In this document: positions 33,230 to 44,598 of the stretch, one piece after another
Layout: each line of letters begins with the position of its first letter
Position numbering within the stretch: position 1 is the first letter of the stretch
NCBI RefSeq assembly: GCF_017591425.1
Contig: NW_024466459.1
Coordinates: 6,448,001-6,512,000 of the forward strand
Direction: 5' to 3'
Length of the DNA stretch: 64,000 nucleotides
Source of the DNA: Ochotona curzoniae
Lineage: Eukaryota > Chordata > Mammalia > Lagomorpha > Ochotonidae
Position numbers and translations under genes: made by a program
Notes under the pieces: model-generated
What the model was told of the DNA's origin: nothing
The model's database searches: none
What the model saw: the letters and a program-made list of their open reading frames with translations, nothing else

Positions 33230-33620
33230 CTGAAAATGTTTACTGAGCTATTCTAACTGATGAGGGAGCATTGAGATACAGGACATAAAAAGCTTCAACG
33301 AACCTGGTATTTATGTTAGAAGAGAAGATACGGAAATATACAAAAGAAAACACAAAATAAATAGCATTTCAGATAAGGTATATTGCAATTGTAAAAAAAT
33401 GAAGCAAGCTACCGGCTCAAGTAGTAGATTTTTTATATGGGATATTCAGATTAGTCCTCCTGGGCAATATAAAGGTGTGCTTTAAGCTAATCAAGCACCT
33501 TGCAGAAGTGTATCTAAGGAATTGGAAGAAACAAGCAAAAACCATGAGCAAGTCTGGCAGGCTCAAAGAAATTGAAGCTGTAGTTGAACAGGAAGTGCTA
33601 ACAAGTGGAAGGAAGGTAAG
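33230..33620 (+). mobile_element. ancient mammalian interspersed repeat, diverged
   Basis: GAAAATGTTTACTGAGC, then AAACACAAAATAAATAGCATTTCAGATAAGG, then AATTGGAAGAAACAAGC and GCAAGTCTGGCAGGCTC follow the order of a common old repeat ('TATTTATTGAGC ... AATAAATAAG ... AACAGCAAGTGCAAAGGCCC'). The 102-codon frame at 33475-33783 starts inside it and is therefore not credited as a gene. Confidence 0.4.
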
Positions 33621-36127
33621 GTACCATGAAGAAACCGGATCACAACCAACATTTTTTTACACTCAATTGGATGGAGAGTCTCCAAGAATCGAGCACAAGC
33701 AGCATGATACCCTGAAATGCCAAGGTGATTGTGCTGATTGCGCTGTTGAGGGTCCTCGGGTCAAGAGGTCAAGGATGGACTAATACTGAAAAAGTTAGCA
33801 TAAAACCAAAGACAGCTTCCTGAGGCAGATGCATCAAAGGCAATGCAGAAGGAGAAAACTTAACGATCAATAACAAAATCCATCTCAATCAAAATGCAAA
33901 TGTTAATCTTTGCAAAGCAGCTTCAAAGTGTAATTTGACAGATATGAAAATGAGGCACATCTTTGTATGTCAGTTTTTCTTCTTACTATTCCATTTGCTA
34001 AATTCTAAAGGACCGCTATTCTATCCTCTTCTCCTTTAACTAAAAAGCAGTTTGCTACCTTTTGCTTTTTTGCTTAGGCTTGGGAAAGTATTTTACTTTT
34101 TTTTTTTTTTTTGAAAGTTGATAGCATTTTTTTTCACAGTAAATGCTGAGTACCAGATTTCAGAACATCTGGGTAACTCCAACCACACTGTGATTACATA
34201 TGCCGTATTATGATTAGGAAAGCGGGTGGGGGGGGACCTGTATGCCCCAAGTACAAGAGCCCTACCTAATTTTATATTATCACATAGAACATCTGGTGGA
34301 ATTCAAGCTTAAGTTACAAATGGTTTTGAAGACCAATTATTAGACAAATGATGCCCATTGAAACTAGGCTGTGGTTTTGCTACATGGTAAACCTTTACTG
34401 CTTGCCATAAAGCCTACTTAGCTTGAATCTTTAATATGCATTTCATTTATATTAAACTACGGATCAGAGAGTGGTTTTCTGTTTGGAGCAGAGTGGGAGC
34501 AAAAGCATAGAAGTGATTAAAGCACAATAATTACTTCCTCTGTCAATGCCGAGTTCCCCATCAGGGAAATGAAATGTGTTGTATTTGAAACCCAAGTACC
34601 GGAGTATTCTTAATACCAGCAATGGCAACACCTGTATGTACTGTCCCATGCCATTTATAAACAGCATTGGATGATTCCCCACCCTGTTTACAAGACGAGT
34701 AAGATGAGGCATAGGGGGAGACTAGATAACCTCAGGAGTTTGAAGAAGCTAAGGTGTAGAGTTACAATGCAAGGCAGGGTGGCCTGATCCATGGCTGGCT
34801 CCTGCAAACACTGCTTCATGCTGAATTCATGTCCACTTCCCTGTGAATAGCTCTGCCTGCACTGCAGTGAGCACAACGTGATGGAAATGTGCAGCTTTTT
34901 CAATTGACTTGCCTTGCATCTTCCAGACATAGTTGGACGTAAACAACTTTCTCATTCCCCCATACATGGAGGAAAATACAAATTGCCCTGTGTGCCCCAG
35001 TAACTGCCAAGTCAAAGATATCAAACTGGTTTTTTTTGCCCCCAGATAAATTTACATAAACTATTTCAGAGCATGATAATCTACCACCACCGTGCTACTT
35101 ATATTTTAGGAGTGTGGAACTTACATCCAAAGTGAATGGAAAGCAAAGATTCAGATCTTTACTTTTCTTTTGTTTTTTAGTAGTGACTGTTAGGTCCAAG
35201 AAGCTCTGAATCAATGACAGACAAGGCACACAAATGTATACTCAGTGGTGAACTTACTGGGTTTTAGCGATTTCTCAAATGTGCTGAATCTTATTATTCC
35301 ATGCTTCACCTGGTAGTTGTTAAAGAAAAGGTTGAAATGATTGTTCTTCTGATAGCAGAACTTTCCAAGAGGTAATAAAACTTGCTTTTAATGTGGTAGT
35401 CTCAAAATGAATAGAGAAGCAAGGCAACTCAATCTTTCTTCAGGAGGCATTCAGGTAACTTGGTCTAACAAAAAATCCATAATATCTGAGTGTTCATAAA
35501 CAAGGAACCAAGTCACATTTGTTTGCAGGGACTCATTGGCTTGTTCTTTTCTGTTAGAGGCATGTCAATTTTGAAAGAAAGTAATCGTAAACAACGCCAG
35601 CTTTGCAATATCCAAAACATCAGCCAACCCAGCAAATAAAGGTTTCGGTTGAAATCCGCAATGAAGTGCCTCACGCACACGGCAGTTCTGTCTCGTCTCG
35701 ATGTTCTCTATTGCCAGGGTAAAAGTATCTGAAAAATGTTCTTTATTTCACTAGCGAAGGTCTGCAGATGATCTTCAGAGAAGGCAGAAGATTCTTTTCA
35801 AGCTAATATTGGCAGTTCCTACAGCGATATGCAGCTTTTATGTCACTGCACATACTTTTCTCTATCCCTTTGTCAAATGTCTTGTTGAATTTGAGAATGT
35901 AGAATTTAAGAGGTCTGGATTTTCAGGGTCAGCGCCCTCTGTCTTTTGGGCCATACAAATGGGAACGCAAGTCACCAGTTTGAAGACCTTCATTAAAGAA
36001 AACCAAGCAAACACAAAAAATAAGCAAAAAAAAAAAATATTTCCTTTGTGAGTTCGTATCTTGAATGTGTCTGGGTCTTAATTAATACTATCAAATTTTC
36101 ATTATGTTGTACCTTACATTTTTTCTC
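33621..36127. other. unassigned, repeat-poor sequence
   Basis: No young SINE. It contains a T16 run at about 34097-34112, a G-rich GGGTGGGGGGGGAC near 34225, and a weak antisense MIR-like segment near 34660-34800 (ACAAGACGAGTAAGATGAGGC). Nothing else is recognised. Confidence 0.45.
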
Positions 36128-36428
36128 CAGTTTTCTTTATTTCAGGTGTAAAGAGACAAAAAGAGCTTCCATCTCTTAGTTTACTCCCCAGATGCCCTCA
36201 AAGGCCCAGATGGGTCAGGCCAAAGCTATAAGTCTAGAACTCAGTCAAGGTTTTTCATGTGGTGGAAGGAATCCAGTCCCTTGAACTGTTACCCCCTGCC
36301 CGCCAGGATCTGCGTTAGTAGCAAGTTAGTAAAAGAAACACAAACTGGGACTCGAACCTGGGTACTCTGATCTGGTAAACAGACATCCCAAGCAGTGTCT
36401 CAACAGCCAGATCAACCGTATGCCTTTG
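36128..36428 (-). mobile_element. C-SINE, oldest type, antisense
   Basis: TTTACTCCCCAGATGCCC, then CTGGGACTCGAACCTGGGTAC (B box) and CATCCCAAGCAGTGTCTCAAC (head). The head matches the basal C-SINE rather than the younger copies here. Confidence 0.85.
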
Positions 36429-37182
36429 AAGCCTTTCAAAAAGATTGTGCTGGCTATATACAGGTTAGAAACACTCATCATTATGCCTGCCTTCATGATC
36501 TGAGTTATATTCAATCATTTTGACATTTCACTTGGCTGTTCCCTATTGAGTTATTAATATCAGTATTTTACATGCTGTTTCCATGGGTGACAGCCCCCAC
36601 TGGATCTCTCTCAAAGCCGCTTGTCCAAAGTTTAAATAAAAGAAAGATCATAGGAAACAAAGGAAGAACAAAGACAGCCGTAACAGTGTGAATGGGGTGT
36701 GAGAGAGAGTGAGGGAGAGAGTGAAAAGGTGGTGTGGCGGGGGCGACGTGTGCAGCAAGTACAATCAGAAGTCCTGTATAAGGGTTGCGTCCCCTCAAAC
36801 CCCAACTCTTTTTCATCTCTGGGAAAACCATGCGTCACGTGTTGGGAGTGGCTTCCACGAGAGCTACGACACAGTTTGATCCCTGCCCTTTGAACAGGAT
36901 CAGGCCAAGAGAACAGAGTTGATGGTATTTGACTGAGATGGAATGTAATGACCCAGGTGGCCATAAATACCCTCGGCATTCCACTGTTCTCTTTACTTCC
37001 TCCATAAACTGTACAGACGCGAGCACATTTCAAGGCAGAGCGAAAGTGTGATCAGCTACACACAAACTGGGCTTGGTCTTCTCTGAAGTGCAAAGAATCC
37101 AGTCTCAGTCACATCGATATCACTCCAAGTGTCTCTCATTTATCTAAATACATATGTGCGTATACATGTGTGTATGTGTATT
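36429..37182. other. unassigned non-coding sequence
   Basis: No repeat is recognised. The 133-codon minus-strand frame at 36632-37033 and its shadows show no domain. A GAGAGAGTGAGGGAGAGAGTG tract lies near 36701-36722. Confidence 0.45.
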
Positions 37183-37208
37183 TGTGTGCGTGTGTGTGTG
37201 TGTGTGTG
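37183..37208. repeat. (TG)n microsatellite at a SINE tail
   Basis: About 13 TG units, with further imperfect TGTA/TGTG sequence upstream from 37155. It abuts the 3' end of the antisense SINE at 37209 where an A-rich tail would be expected. Confidence 0.93.
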
Positions 37209-37440
37209 GAGACACAGGCACAAAGAGATTCTCCATCCATTGATTCATTTTCTTGATCTCCAGATCTGACTGAAGCCAGGAGCCAGGAGCTTCTTTTGGG
37301 TCCAAACACCTAGGCATTGTTCAGTTATTTTTCTCAGACCATTAGCAGGGAGCTAGATTCAAAGTTCATCAGCTGGGATACAAACCCATGCCCAAGCAGC
37401 TTGAACCTCTATGCAGCGATGACCTGCACCCGAGGAAGAA
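37209..37440 (-). mobile_element. C-SINE, old, antisense
   Basis: CAAAGAGATTCTCCATCC, AAGCCAGGAGCCAGGAGC, TTAGCAGGGAGCTAG, CTGGGATACAAACCCATGCCC, AAGCAGCTTGAACC. Confidence 0.82.
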
Positions 37441-37626
37441 CTCCAGAGAGCGGCTCATTAGCACTGCCAAGCTACTTCTCCTATTTCCAGCTCAGATGCA
37501 GAAAATCCATGCAAGTTCCTTTCTTCCGTTAGGGACCCTGTGAATCACCAAAGTGGATTCAAAATGACAAAATCATTCAATGACAAAATCATTGGCATGG
37601 CATTTTGTCCCAAAGCATAAAAACAT

Positions 37627-37880
37627 TACTTTTAAAAAATTAATTATTTTACAATGCAATTCCAAAGGCTCTGGGATTTCCCCTTGTCCCTCCCTTACTG
37701 ATTTCCCCCTTTTTATTACAATAATATAGTTCTTCAGAAAACAGGGATGACAGGTCATCCGTCTGTCACCCTGCTGTTTAAGTGTATCCTGACACTGTCG
37801 GTGTGGAGAATGGCAAAGTCCAGTGTCTTATTGTCAATATATATGTAACCATTATTTGGTAAAATCCCAACAGACGGAAG
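37627..37880 (-). mobile_element. lagomorph-type L1 3' end, antisense
   Basis: The reverse complement reads GACAATAAGACACTGGAC ... GGGGAAATCCCAGAGCC ... TTGCATTGTAAAATAATTAA. It shares both blocks, in order, with the L1 3' UTR at 32120-32905. Only about 250 bp is kept. Confidence 0.7.
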
Positions 37881-37884
37881 CATT

Positions 37885-38133
37885 AGGCATTGTAGCTAAG
37901 ACATCACTTGGAACACTCGCATTTCATATCAGAGTGCCTTAGGTTCAAGTTCAAGTTATGATTTCAATCCAGCTTCGTGCTAATGTGCATGTTGACTGGC
38001 AGCAGCTGATGGTGCAAATACTTAATACCTGTCAGCCATGCAGGAGATCCAGATTGAGTCCCGGACTCCTGGCTTCAGCCTAGCCCAGTTCTGTCTGGTG
38101 AAGGCATTTTGAGGAGAGATCCAAGGGCTGGAA

Positions 38134-38174
<41 letters not shown>

Positions 38175-38200
38175 ACATGAAAAAATAAATCCAAAAAAAG
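37885..38200 (+). mobile_element. C-SINE, older type with (TC)n
   Basis: GTAGCTAAGACATCACTTGG head, AGTGCCTTAGGTTCAAG, CCAGCTTCGTGCTAATGTGC, CCAGCCATGCAGGAG, CTGGCTTCAGCCTAGCCC, then (TC)n and an AAAATAAATCC tail. Confidence 0.88.
38136..38171. repeat. (TC)n microsatellite in SINE
   Basis: About 18 TC units, an expansion of the C-SINE pyrimidine stretch. Confidence 0.95.
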
Positions 38201-38544
38201 TGAATGATTTATTGTTTTAAAGTAACATACTTTTAATTTACATTTACAAAAGCTTAGTACAGCCAGAACTGTGAGCAATAATCAAGTAAACAGAATTTTT
38301 AAGAACGTAAGTGTATGTTTTATTAAAAAAGAGCCTGAATAAGCACTGTAGCTCACAAAGACGATCAGAGCTAAACAAGCTCCAATTTTTCAAGGCACAC
38401 CGTGAAAATGGAGAAGTAGAATCAAGCGTGGGCATCTTCTTATTCTTGGACAGTTAGTAGAAACTTGATTTTCTGTTCAGAAGTTATAGAGGGGAAGACA
38501 GGCTTCTCTGTCTCATCTTTGTACACATTGATTTTAAAAAATCC

Positions 38545-38890
38545 CAAGGCCTGGTGGAATGGCTCATTAGTGAAATCCTCATCCTGCACGTGCTAGGATC
38601 CCAAATGATCAGCATTTTGTGCCCCAGATGCTCCACTCTCCACCCTGGTCCCTGCTGGTGGACTGAGGACGCAGTGGAGGACAGCCCAAAGTTTTGAGAC
38701 CTTGTACCCCTGTGGGAGATACAGAGGAAGCTCTTGGCTCTTGGCATCAGATCAGCTCAGCTGCAGCCATTACAGCCATTTGGGGGAATGATCAAGCAAA
38801 TGGGATGTCTTTGTCTCTGTCTCTCCTTCTCTCTAGAAATATGACCTGCATTTCCAATGAAAATTTTTTAAATCTTTAAAAAATAAAAGC
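38545..38890 (+). mobile_element. C-SINE
   Basis: GGCCTGGTGGAATGGCTCATTAG head, CACGTGCTAGGATCCC, GGTCCCTGCTGGTGGACTG, GGAGGACAGCCCAAAG, GATCAGCTCAGCTGCAGCC, a CT-rich stretch and AATCTTTAAAAAATAAAA tail. Confidence 0.9.
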
Positions 38891-39152
38891 ACTTCAGCTT
38901 TGAGGCCATGGCAGTGGCATAGCAAGATAATGTGTTTGAGATTCTATTATCTGATGTGATGCTGGCACTAGTCTCTGCTGCTTTACTTCCAATCCATTTC
39001 CCTGTTGGTGATTTTAGAAAGCAGAAGATGACAGTTCATGTTCTTGGGCCCCTTTACCCACATGACAGACCCGGAAGAATCTCCTGGATCCCGGCTTTGG
39101 ATTGGCTCAACTGTGGCCATTTGAGCAGGGAACCAACAAGTGAATGGAGGAT

Positions 39153-39153
<1 letters not shown>

Positions 39154-39195
<42 letters not shown>
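39154..39195. repeat. (TG)n microsatellite in SINE
   Basis: About 21 TG units. Confidence 0.96.
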
Positions 39196-39196
<1 letters not shown>

Positions 39197-39222
39197 ACGC
39201 TTCTTTATCTTCTCTATGTAAA

Positions 39223-39226
<4 letters not shown>

Positions 39227-39274
<48 letters not shown>
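39227..39274. repeat. (TA)n microsatellite in SINE tail
   Basis: About 24 uninterrupted AT units, the longest dinucleotide array in the window. Confidence 0.96.
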
Positions 39275-39275
<1 letters not shown>

Positions 39276-39277
<2 letters not shown>

Positions 39278-39575
39278 CTTGGGGTGGATATTGCAAAGCA
39301 TCCTATGTTGGGGTTCCTGTATTGGTGTTCCTGGTTCAGGTCCGGGCTCCTCCACTTCTGTTCCTTTTCATGCACACTCAGGGAGGCAGTAGGTATTGAC
39401 TCACACACCTGCTCCCTGCCGTACATGTAGAACGCTCAACTAGAACTCTAGGCTCTTGGCTTTGGTCTTACCTACCTCTGACTGATGGGGACATTGGAAA
39501 GTGACCCAAAACATACAGAATCTCTTTCTCTCCCTCTGTCTCGCTGCCTTTTAAATAAATAAAAACAAATAAATA
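39276..39575 (+). mobile_element. C-SINE, older, directly after another
   Basis: TTGCAAAGCATCC head remnant, GGTTCAGGTCCGGGCTCC, TCCCTGCCGTACATG, GACATTGGAAAGTGACCC, CTCTTTCTCTCCCTCTGTC, AAATAAATAAAAACAAATAA tail. It begins where the previous SINE's (TA)n ends. Confidence 0.85.
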
Positions 39576-39674
39576 ATGTTTGACTTTCAGCTGTATTGTT
39601 AACAACATAAGCTATATTTGGTTTAAAAAGGGGAGTTAATTAGAATGATTCTGCGGCTTATCACTTCAAGAATT

Positions 39675-39935
39675 CTATGAAGGCAGATGAAAAGCTGTCA
39701 TTCACTAATTCACTTCCCAAACCCCAACAGCAGCTGAGGCTGGATCCAGGGCAGACGCAGAAATGGGAGCTCCATCTAGGTCTGCTATGTGACAGGAATC
39801 CAGTTAGCTGAGTAGTCACTGCTGCCTCCGAGGGACTGCATTGGCAGGGAACTGGAGCAAGGAGCCAGAGCTGGGAATTGGACCCCAGACACTGGATGTC
39901 AATGCCAGCATATTACCATATTACCTAATAACTCC
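39675..39935 (-). mobile_element. C-SINE, oldest type, antisense
   Basis: ATTCACTTCCCAAACCCC, GAACTGGAGCAAGGAGCC, AGCTGGGAATTGGACCCC, then a decayed head. It lies tail-to-tail with the SINE at 39276-39575. Confidence 0.8.
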
Positions 39936-40084
39936 ACATAATTGAAATGATGCGGAATAGGGAGGAATTAGAAATAGGAAACACACACACCTGTGAATGC
40001 ATCTGTGTAAGTGACTTAGTGTATAAAACACAATGAAAGGTAGTATTTTGAAAGTACCAGAAGTGTGCATTGTGTAGTAATCAA

Positions 40085-40330
40085 GATGCCGATTAAGGTG
40101 GCTGCATCCCACAGTGGAGAGCCTAGATCTGATGTACAGTCCTCTTGAGTCCAGCTTCCTGCCTGTACAGTCCACAGAAGCAGTAATGATGACATTCAAG
40201 CAGTAGCTTTCCTACAACTAGTAGGGGAGGCGTAGCCTTGTCCCAGCTGGGAACCTCCTTAGGCGACTCCAGAGTGAACCGGCTATGGAAGCTCTATCTT
40301 CTGTCTGCCTCTTAAACAATAATGGGAAAA
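40085..40330 (+). mobile_element. C-SINE, old and degenerate
   Basis: GATTAAGGTGGCTGCATCCC, CCAGCTTCCTGCCTGTAC, a partial second half (GAGTGAACCGGCTATGGAAGCTC) and TGCCTCTTAAACAATAATGG. Confidence 0.6.
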
Positions 40331-42204
40331 ACTAATCAAATTAGATGCACTTAAAAATACCAGTAAAGTATGCTAATTAACTGCTATGACTGGAATAAAT
40401 TAAGAAAAGAAAAAGTCTTCCAGAGAATATTCCAGAGTTTTATTTGTTCATTTTGTTTCTGAAATTGAAATTCTTTAGGCAATTTCTGGTGACCTTTCAT
40501 ACCTAGAACTTCCACAGCCCCAAGAGCACGGAGAGCTGCATTCTGACATCCAGGTCCAGCACTAGATCTCATCCTTTTCTCCTCATGTCCGTTCAGAACA
40601 CATCAGGCGCTGCTCTCAAAGGATCACAGACACCAAAGGATGGCAAGCCGAGAGACCCAAAACAAGTGCTGGCTTCAAAAAGAGAAAGTTGTAAGGTTAA
40701 CTCTAGCCAGACTGACTCAAGGCCAAGTTCATTCCAACTGCAGTGCCCTACTTGGTCATGTCATGAAAGACTGGGCTGAAGACCACTTTAACCAGAAATT
40801 CTTCTTTCCAAACAGCAGAGCGCTGAGCAGAAATGGCCAGCCCCAAGGGTTACACACAAACTGTGAATGAGCTGCTAAATTAGTGACTCAGAGGAGCTGG
40901 CATTTCCTGTTTCAGTGTCGGGTCTCTAGCTATTTCTCACCCTCCTGGAAAAATGTGGGTGCTCCCTCAAGTTCCCAATAGGCAAAAATGTTGAGGCTTA
41001 GTGGTACATGTCTGCTCTTGAGAATGAAGCTTCTGTTTGTCTAGAGTGGACTCAATGACTTTCACCAACAATACCCATGGCGCCATCAGCAACTTCTTCC
41101 TACCACTCAAAAAAATTTACCTAAACACGAAAAATTCACGTAGTATGCTATTAATCCACACTACAGTATCTCTGCCTCTGAAAAAGGAAGCAAGCAGGAT
41201 TTGTCTGAATTGTCAGGGATCTTCAGTAATGAAAAACAAAGCATCCACATATCAAATAGATACATAAGGATAAAATGATTGCTTCCCTTTATTTAGCCTA
41301 TCTTTTCATGGACAGTGAAATCCTCCTTCACAGGAAGAAGACAGAGGCAGTCATGGTCACTGAAGTACTAGGGTTCTTGTTGGAGAAAATGAAATCCTCG
41401 GTTTTAGATAATGTTGTAAGGCCTGGTTCCAAGATCCTTGGTTGGGCTGGGATGAGGCCTGAGCTGTTGTGATCACAGCCCTGAGGATTCCTAGAGGATC
41501 AGGGGACTTTATATCCTTTACACAAAATCCCAACCCTTATTCCATGCTGGCTGGGAACCAGGTGAAAGATCAGAGAACATTGGTAGCTGAAAGATCACTG
41601 GCAGTATGGTTGGGAAAGCAGAGCCTTCGTCAGGCTTCTTGGGGGCGGGATTTTCCGGCTCGAGGCTCACAGTGTTCCCCCAGAGGTCACAACCTTCATC
41701 TTGCTTGACTTCAGAGTTCTGACCTAGAACCAATCCCTGGACAGAATGGAGGCAAGGGAGAAGGAGCAGCTGCCTTGGAGAGATGGGTTGCTTCAGAGTC
41801 CTCTTCCCCAAAAAGATGAACATGGAGCGATTTAGATCACGTTCTGGGAATCTGGTAAGCCCGGAGCCTTTACTGCAGTGAAAAGTCTGATGAGCAACCC
41901 TCAGGGAGGACACGTCACCTGCATGTTCGTTTTCCTAGATTTATGTCATTTGCTTGAACGCTTTTTATCTTTAGTTTCTAAAGGACACATACTCAGTTGG
42001 CAGGGTGTCAGCCAACATTCTCAACAAAACACCAAAAAAGGCCTTTCACTCTGCCCTTCAAGCAAAAAGTAGTGAAGTTACAGTGATATAGAAACCTAAA
42101 TTGGCTAGACAAAACTTTGCTAAAATTGAAGGAAATTCTGTGACACAAGAGGAATGGAAATGAGAGGGGATAAATGCCTGCTTATATGTGACAAAGAAGA
42201 ATCT
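40331..42204. other. unassigned non-coding sequence
   Basis: No repeat family is recognised. Several 60-130 codon frames on both strands (for example 41518-41913 minus) have no recognised domain. Confidence 0.45.
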
Positions 42205-42565
42205 TTTTAAAAACATGTGCTTGCTTATTTATTTATTTGAAAGAGCAAAGGAGACTGTGACAGGAAGAGAGAGAGAGCATGCTTACATCATTGGTTTATT
42301 CCAAGAATAGCCACAACATCCAGAGCTGGGCCAGATGGAAGCCAGAAGCCAGGAACTCCATTTAGTTCTACCGCATGGGTAGCAAGGACCCACAACTTTG
42401 AGCCTAAAGGCCATTGTCTGCTAGCTTACCAAATGCATTAGCGGGAAACTGTTTTCAAAACCGGGGAGCAAGGACACAAACTAGAACCCTGCTATGGAGC
42501 AGCACAGGAGTAGCAATGGGTACCTCAGCCCTGTAAGTCATGAGGCACAACACCCATCGCTGATT
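42205..42565 (-). mobile_element. C-SINE, old, antisense
   Basis: TTATTTATTTATTTGAAAGAGC tail, AGCCACAACATCCAGAGCTGGGCC, AAGCCAGAAGCCAGGAACTCC, AATGCATTAGCGGGAAAC, then a decayed head with CTAGAACCCTGCTATGG. Confidence 0.85.
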
Positions 42566-44476
42566 CTTGTTTAAATAAAAGAAATGATAGATACATTAGT
42601 ACTTTATATTCCTGCTATCTTGACCCATTCTCAAAGAGACAAAATAGCTGCCAGTTACAAATTGAAGCATTGCTTCACTATCAGGAACGTTTTGAAATAT
42701 CTTTTTCCTACACTTGTCCCTTCCACTTCCCAACTTTCCCATTACTGCTACCACATTTTCAAGGAAATGAGTCCACAGTGAGAAACCTATGAAGTATACA
42801 GAGCAGTAGCTGACTTATTCACTGTGTTCTACAAATTGAATTTTAGTTAGAACACTGTAGTGATCAATAAAAACCAAGTCGACATCAAATAGGTAGACTT
42901 ACACAGATAGATACGTGTGTGTGCTATAGATGAAAGCACAGCGGCATCACCCACTTTGGTATGGCTGAACCAGGTGGAAATTTGCCTCGCAGGATTCTTG
43001 TCGAAGTAGCTTGAAACCATCTAGGAGAATAAAGCCCGAAGCATCATACACACCCTGTCTGTTGGCAAGTACAAGGGGAGGTGTGACCTTGTTTCAGGGA
43101 TAAACAGTGACATGGAACCTAAGGGCTGGCGGAATTTACAATAAAACACATGAAAACTTAAAAGAAGAATATGCTTTTGAAGAAGATAGAGTTCAAGAGG
43201 CAGAAGCCCATCTCCAGTAATAGACAAGAATTGTCTTCTGTAGGGAAAAATCGTGAAATCTTATAGAGAAACAAACAATGATATTAATAGGGGAAAATGA
43301 AATCAACTAAGAGCAATAGCAACAAAAGGCAAAAAGCTGAGTCCGAATCGAGCAAAGCAGAAAACGCACACAAGTGCGTGTCCGTGCCCTGGAGATGTAG
43401 GGCAATAGGGCACAGCTCAACTAACAGCAGCGAAACTGAAGTCTTCACTGCAGATCCCCCAAAGCAGAAGTAGCACGCAAAACAACAAGCAGTCATTTCA
43501 AAGGCAAACTTGGCAAAAGTAAAAGGACAAAAGTTCAAACCTGGGTAGACGACTTCTGATAGATATTAAAGTTTAAGAATTACAGCTATTTCCAAGGATG
43601 ATACAATTGAACAACAAGAATACCAGCAAAGGAGGTGGAAATCAAATCTAAGATTACCATACAACTCCTAGAGCACAAAACCCAATACCGTAAAGTGCAG
43701 GTTCAACAGAATTAACCCATTCTGAGTAATATTAATGGAGATACATCCACAGATGCATAACTCCTGACAAAATATTAAATTCTAAAGAATGGTAGTCCAG
43801 CAAAATGTTTGCTGTCAGCAAACAAAATCTCAGGTAAGGAGCCTGGAAAGAAAGAACATCTTTCAGACAATGTGTGCTAACAAATTGCTCTTGTTAGGAG
43901 CCGTTGAGTGTCACAAAGGACCAGTATTTCCACTGGATTCTATGCATTACTTATCACATTTCAGCACAACAGTAAATTCTCCATTTCCTTTCCACTCTAT
44001 AGACTCGTCTTCGGGTCTACAACAAATCGTAAGTTTTGAGCTGCTCAACAGCATAGCTGATGGCCAACCTCCAGAAAGGAGCTCCTCGCTTTGCTCTTAT
44101 TTTATTTGGATTTGCTTTTCCTACATCAAAACCTCACAGATCCAAAGTTTCCTTTGGGGGTCATAGGTCACAAAATCCAGGATGCCGGAGTGGGGTTTTC
44201 TTCAGACTGTTACTAATGAGCTGGAGGCCACATGTTACAGGCAAATAAAAAACAGAAGGGACAGGAATTCCTGCTTTGCTTCAGGCAGTGAAGAACTGAG
44301 TCTAGTATCCTCTAAGCAGACATAGAGTTTGAAATACTGCCCCGTGAGGATAATGGCCCTGTAAAGTTACATTCTAGGCAAAAGAAATAGAGCACAGACA
44401 CATTTTCATTATTTTTTGTGTGGGAGGCATGAGGGACGCAATGAAATTACCCCTAAAATGATAAATCTACTAATAT
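42566..44476. other. unassigned non-coding sequence
   Basis: A-rich plus strand over 43140-43790. The frame at 43789-44166 (125 codons) contains an internal donor-like CTCAGGTAAGG at 43830 but has no recognised domain. No repeat was assigned. Confidence 0.45.
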
Positions 44477-44598
44477 TAGGGGATCTTCAAAAAGTTCACC
44501 CAAAATATACATATTATAAAAAAAGACTATAAGTTGATACAAGAAAAGTCTTCTCTATCAAAATAAATTTTCCACAAACTTATTTGAAGTAGCCTTAG
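44477..44598. mobile_element. mariner-like MITE, second copy
   Basis: The left end TAGGGGATCTTCAAAAAGTTC and the right end (reverse complement CTAAGGCTACTTCAAATAAG) are imperfect inverted repeats of the same type as at 11678-11818. About 120 bp, no coding capacity. Confidence 0.7.

Larger units (their letters stand above)
38905..39275 (+). mobile_element. C-SINE with (TG)n and (TA)n
   Basis: GAGGCCATGGCAGTGGCATAGC head, GATGCTGGCACTAGTC, CATTTCCCTGTTGGTG, CTGGATCCCGGCTTTGGATTGG, GTGGCCATTTGAGCAGG. The pyrimidine stretch has been replaced by (TG)n and the A-rich end by (TA)n. Confidence 0.88.

Noticed and set aside
33475..33783. 102-codon plus-strand frame that looks hydrophilic and protein-like
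   Set aside because: Its first half lies in an ancient interspersed repeat, there is no splice or promoter evidence, and no domain is recognised.
37183..39274. Evenly spaced repeats that could suggest a CRISPR-like or satellite array
   Set aside because: Spacing is irregular, the units are simple dinucleotide arrays in SINE tails, and the genome is clearly mammalian.
38932..39399. 155-codon plus-strand frame and matching minus-strand frames
   Set aside because: Long only because (TG)n and (TA)n arrays lack stops in those frames; the encoded runs are alternating C/V and I/Y residues.
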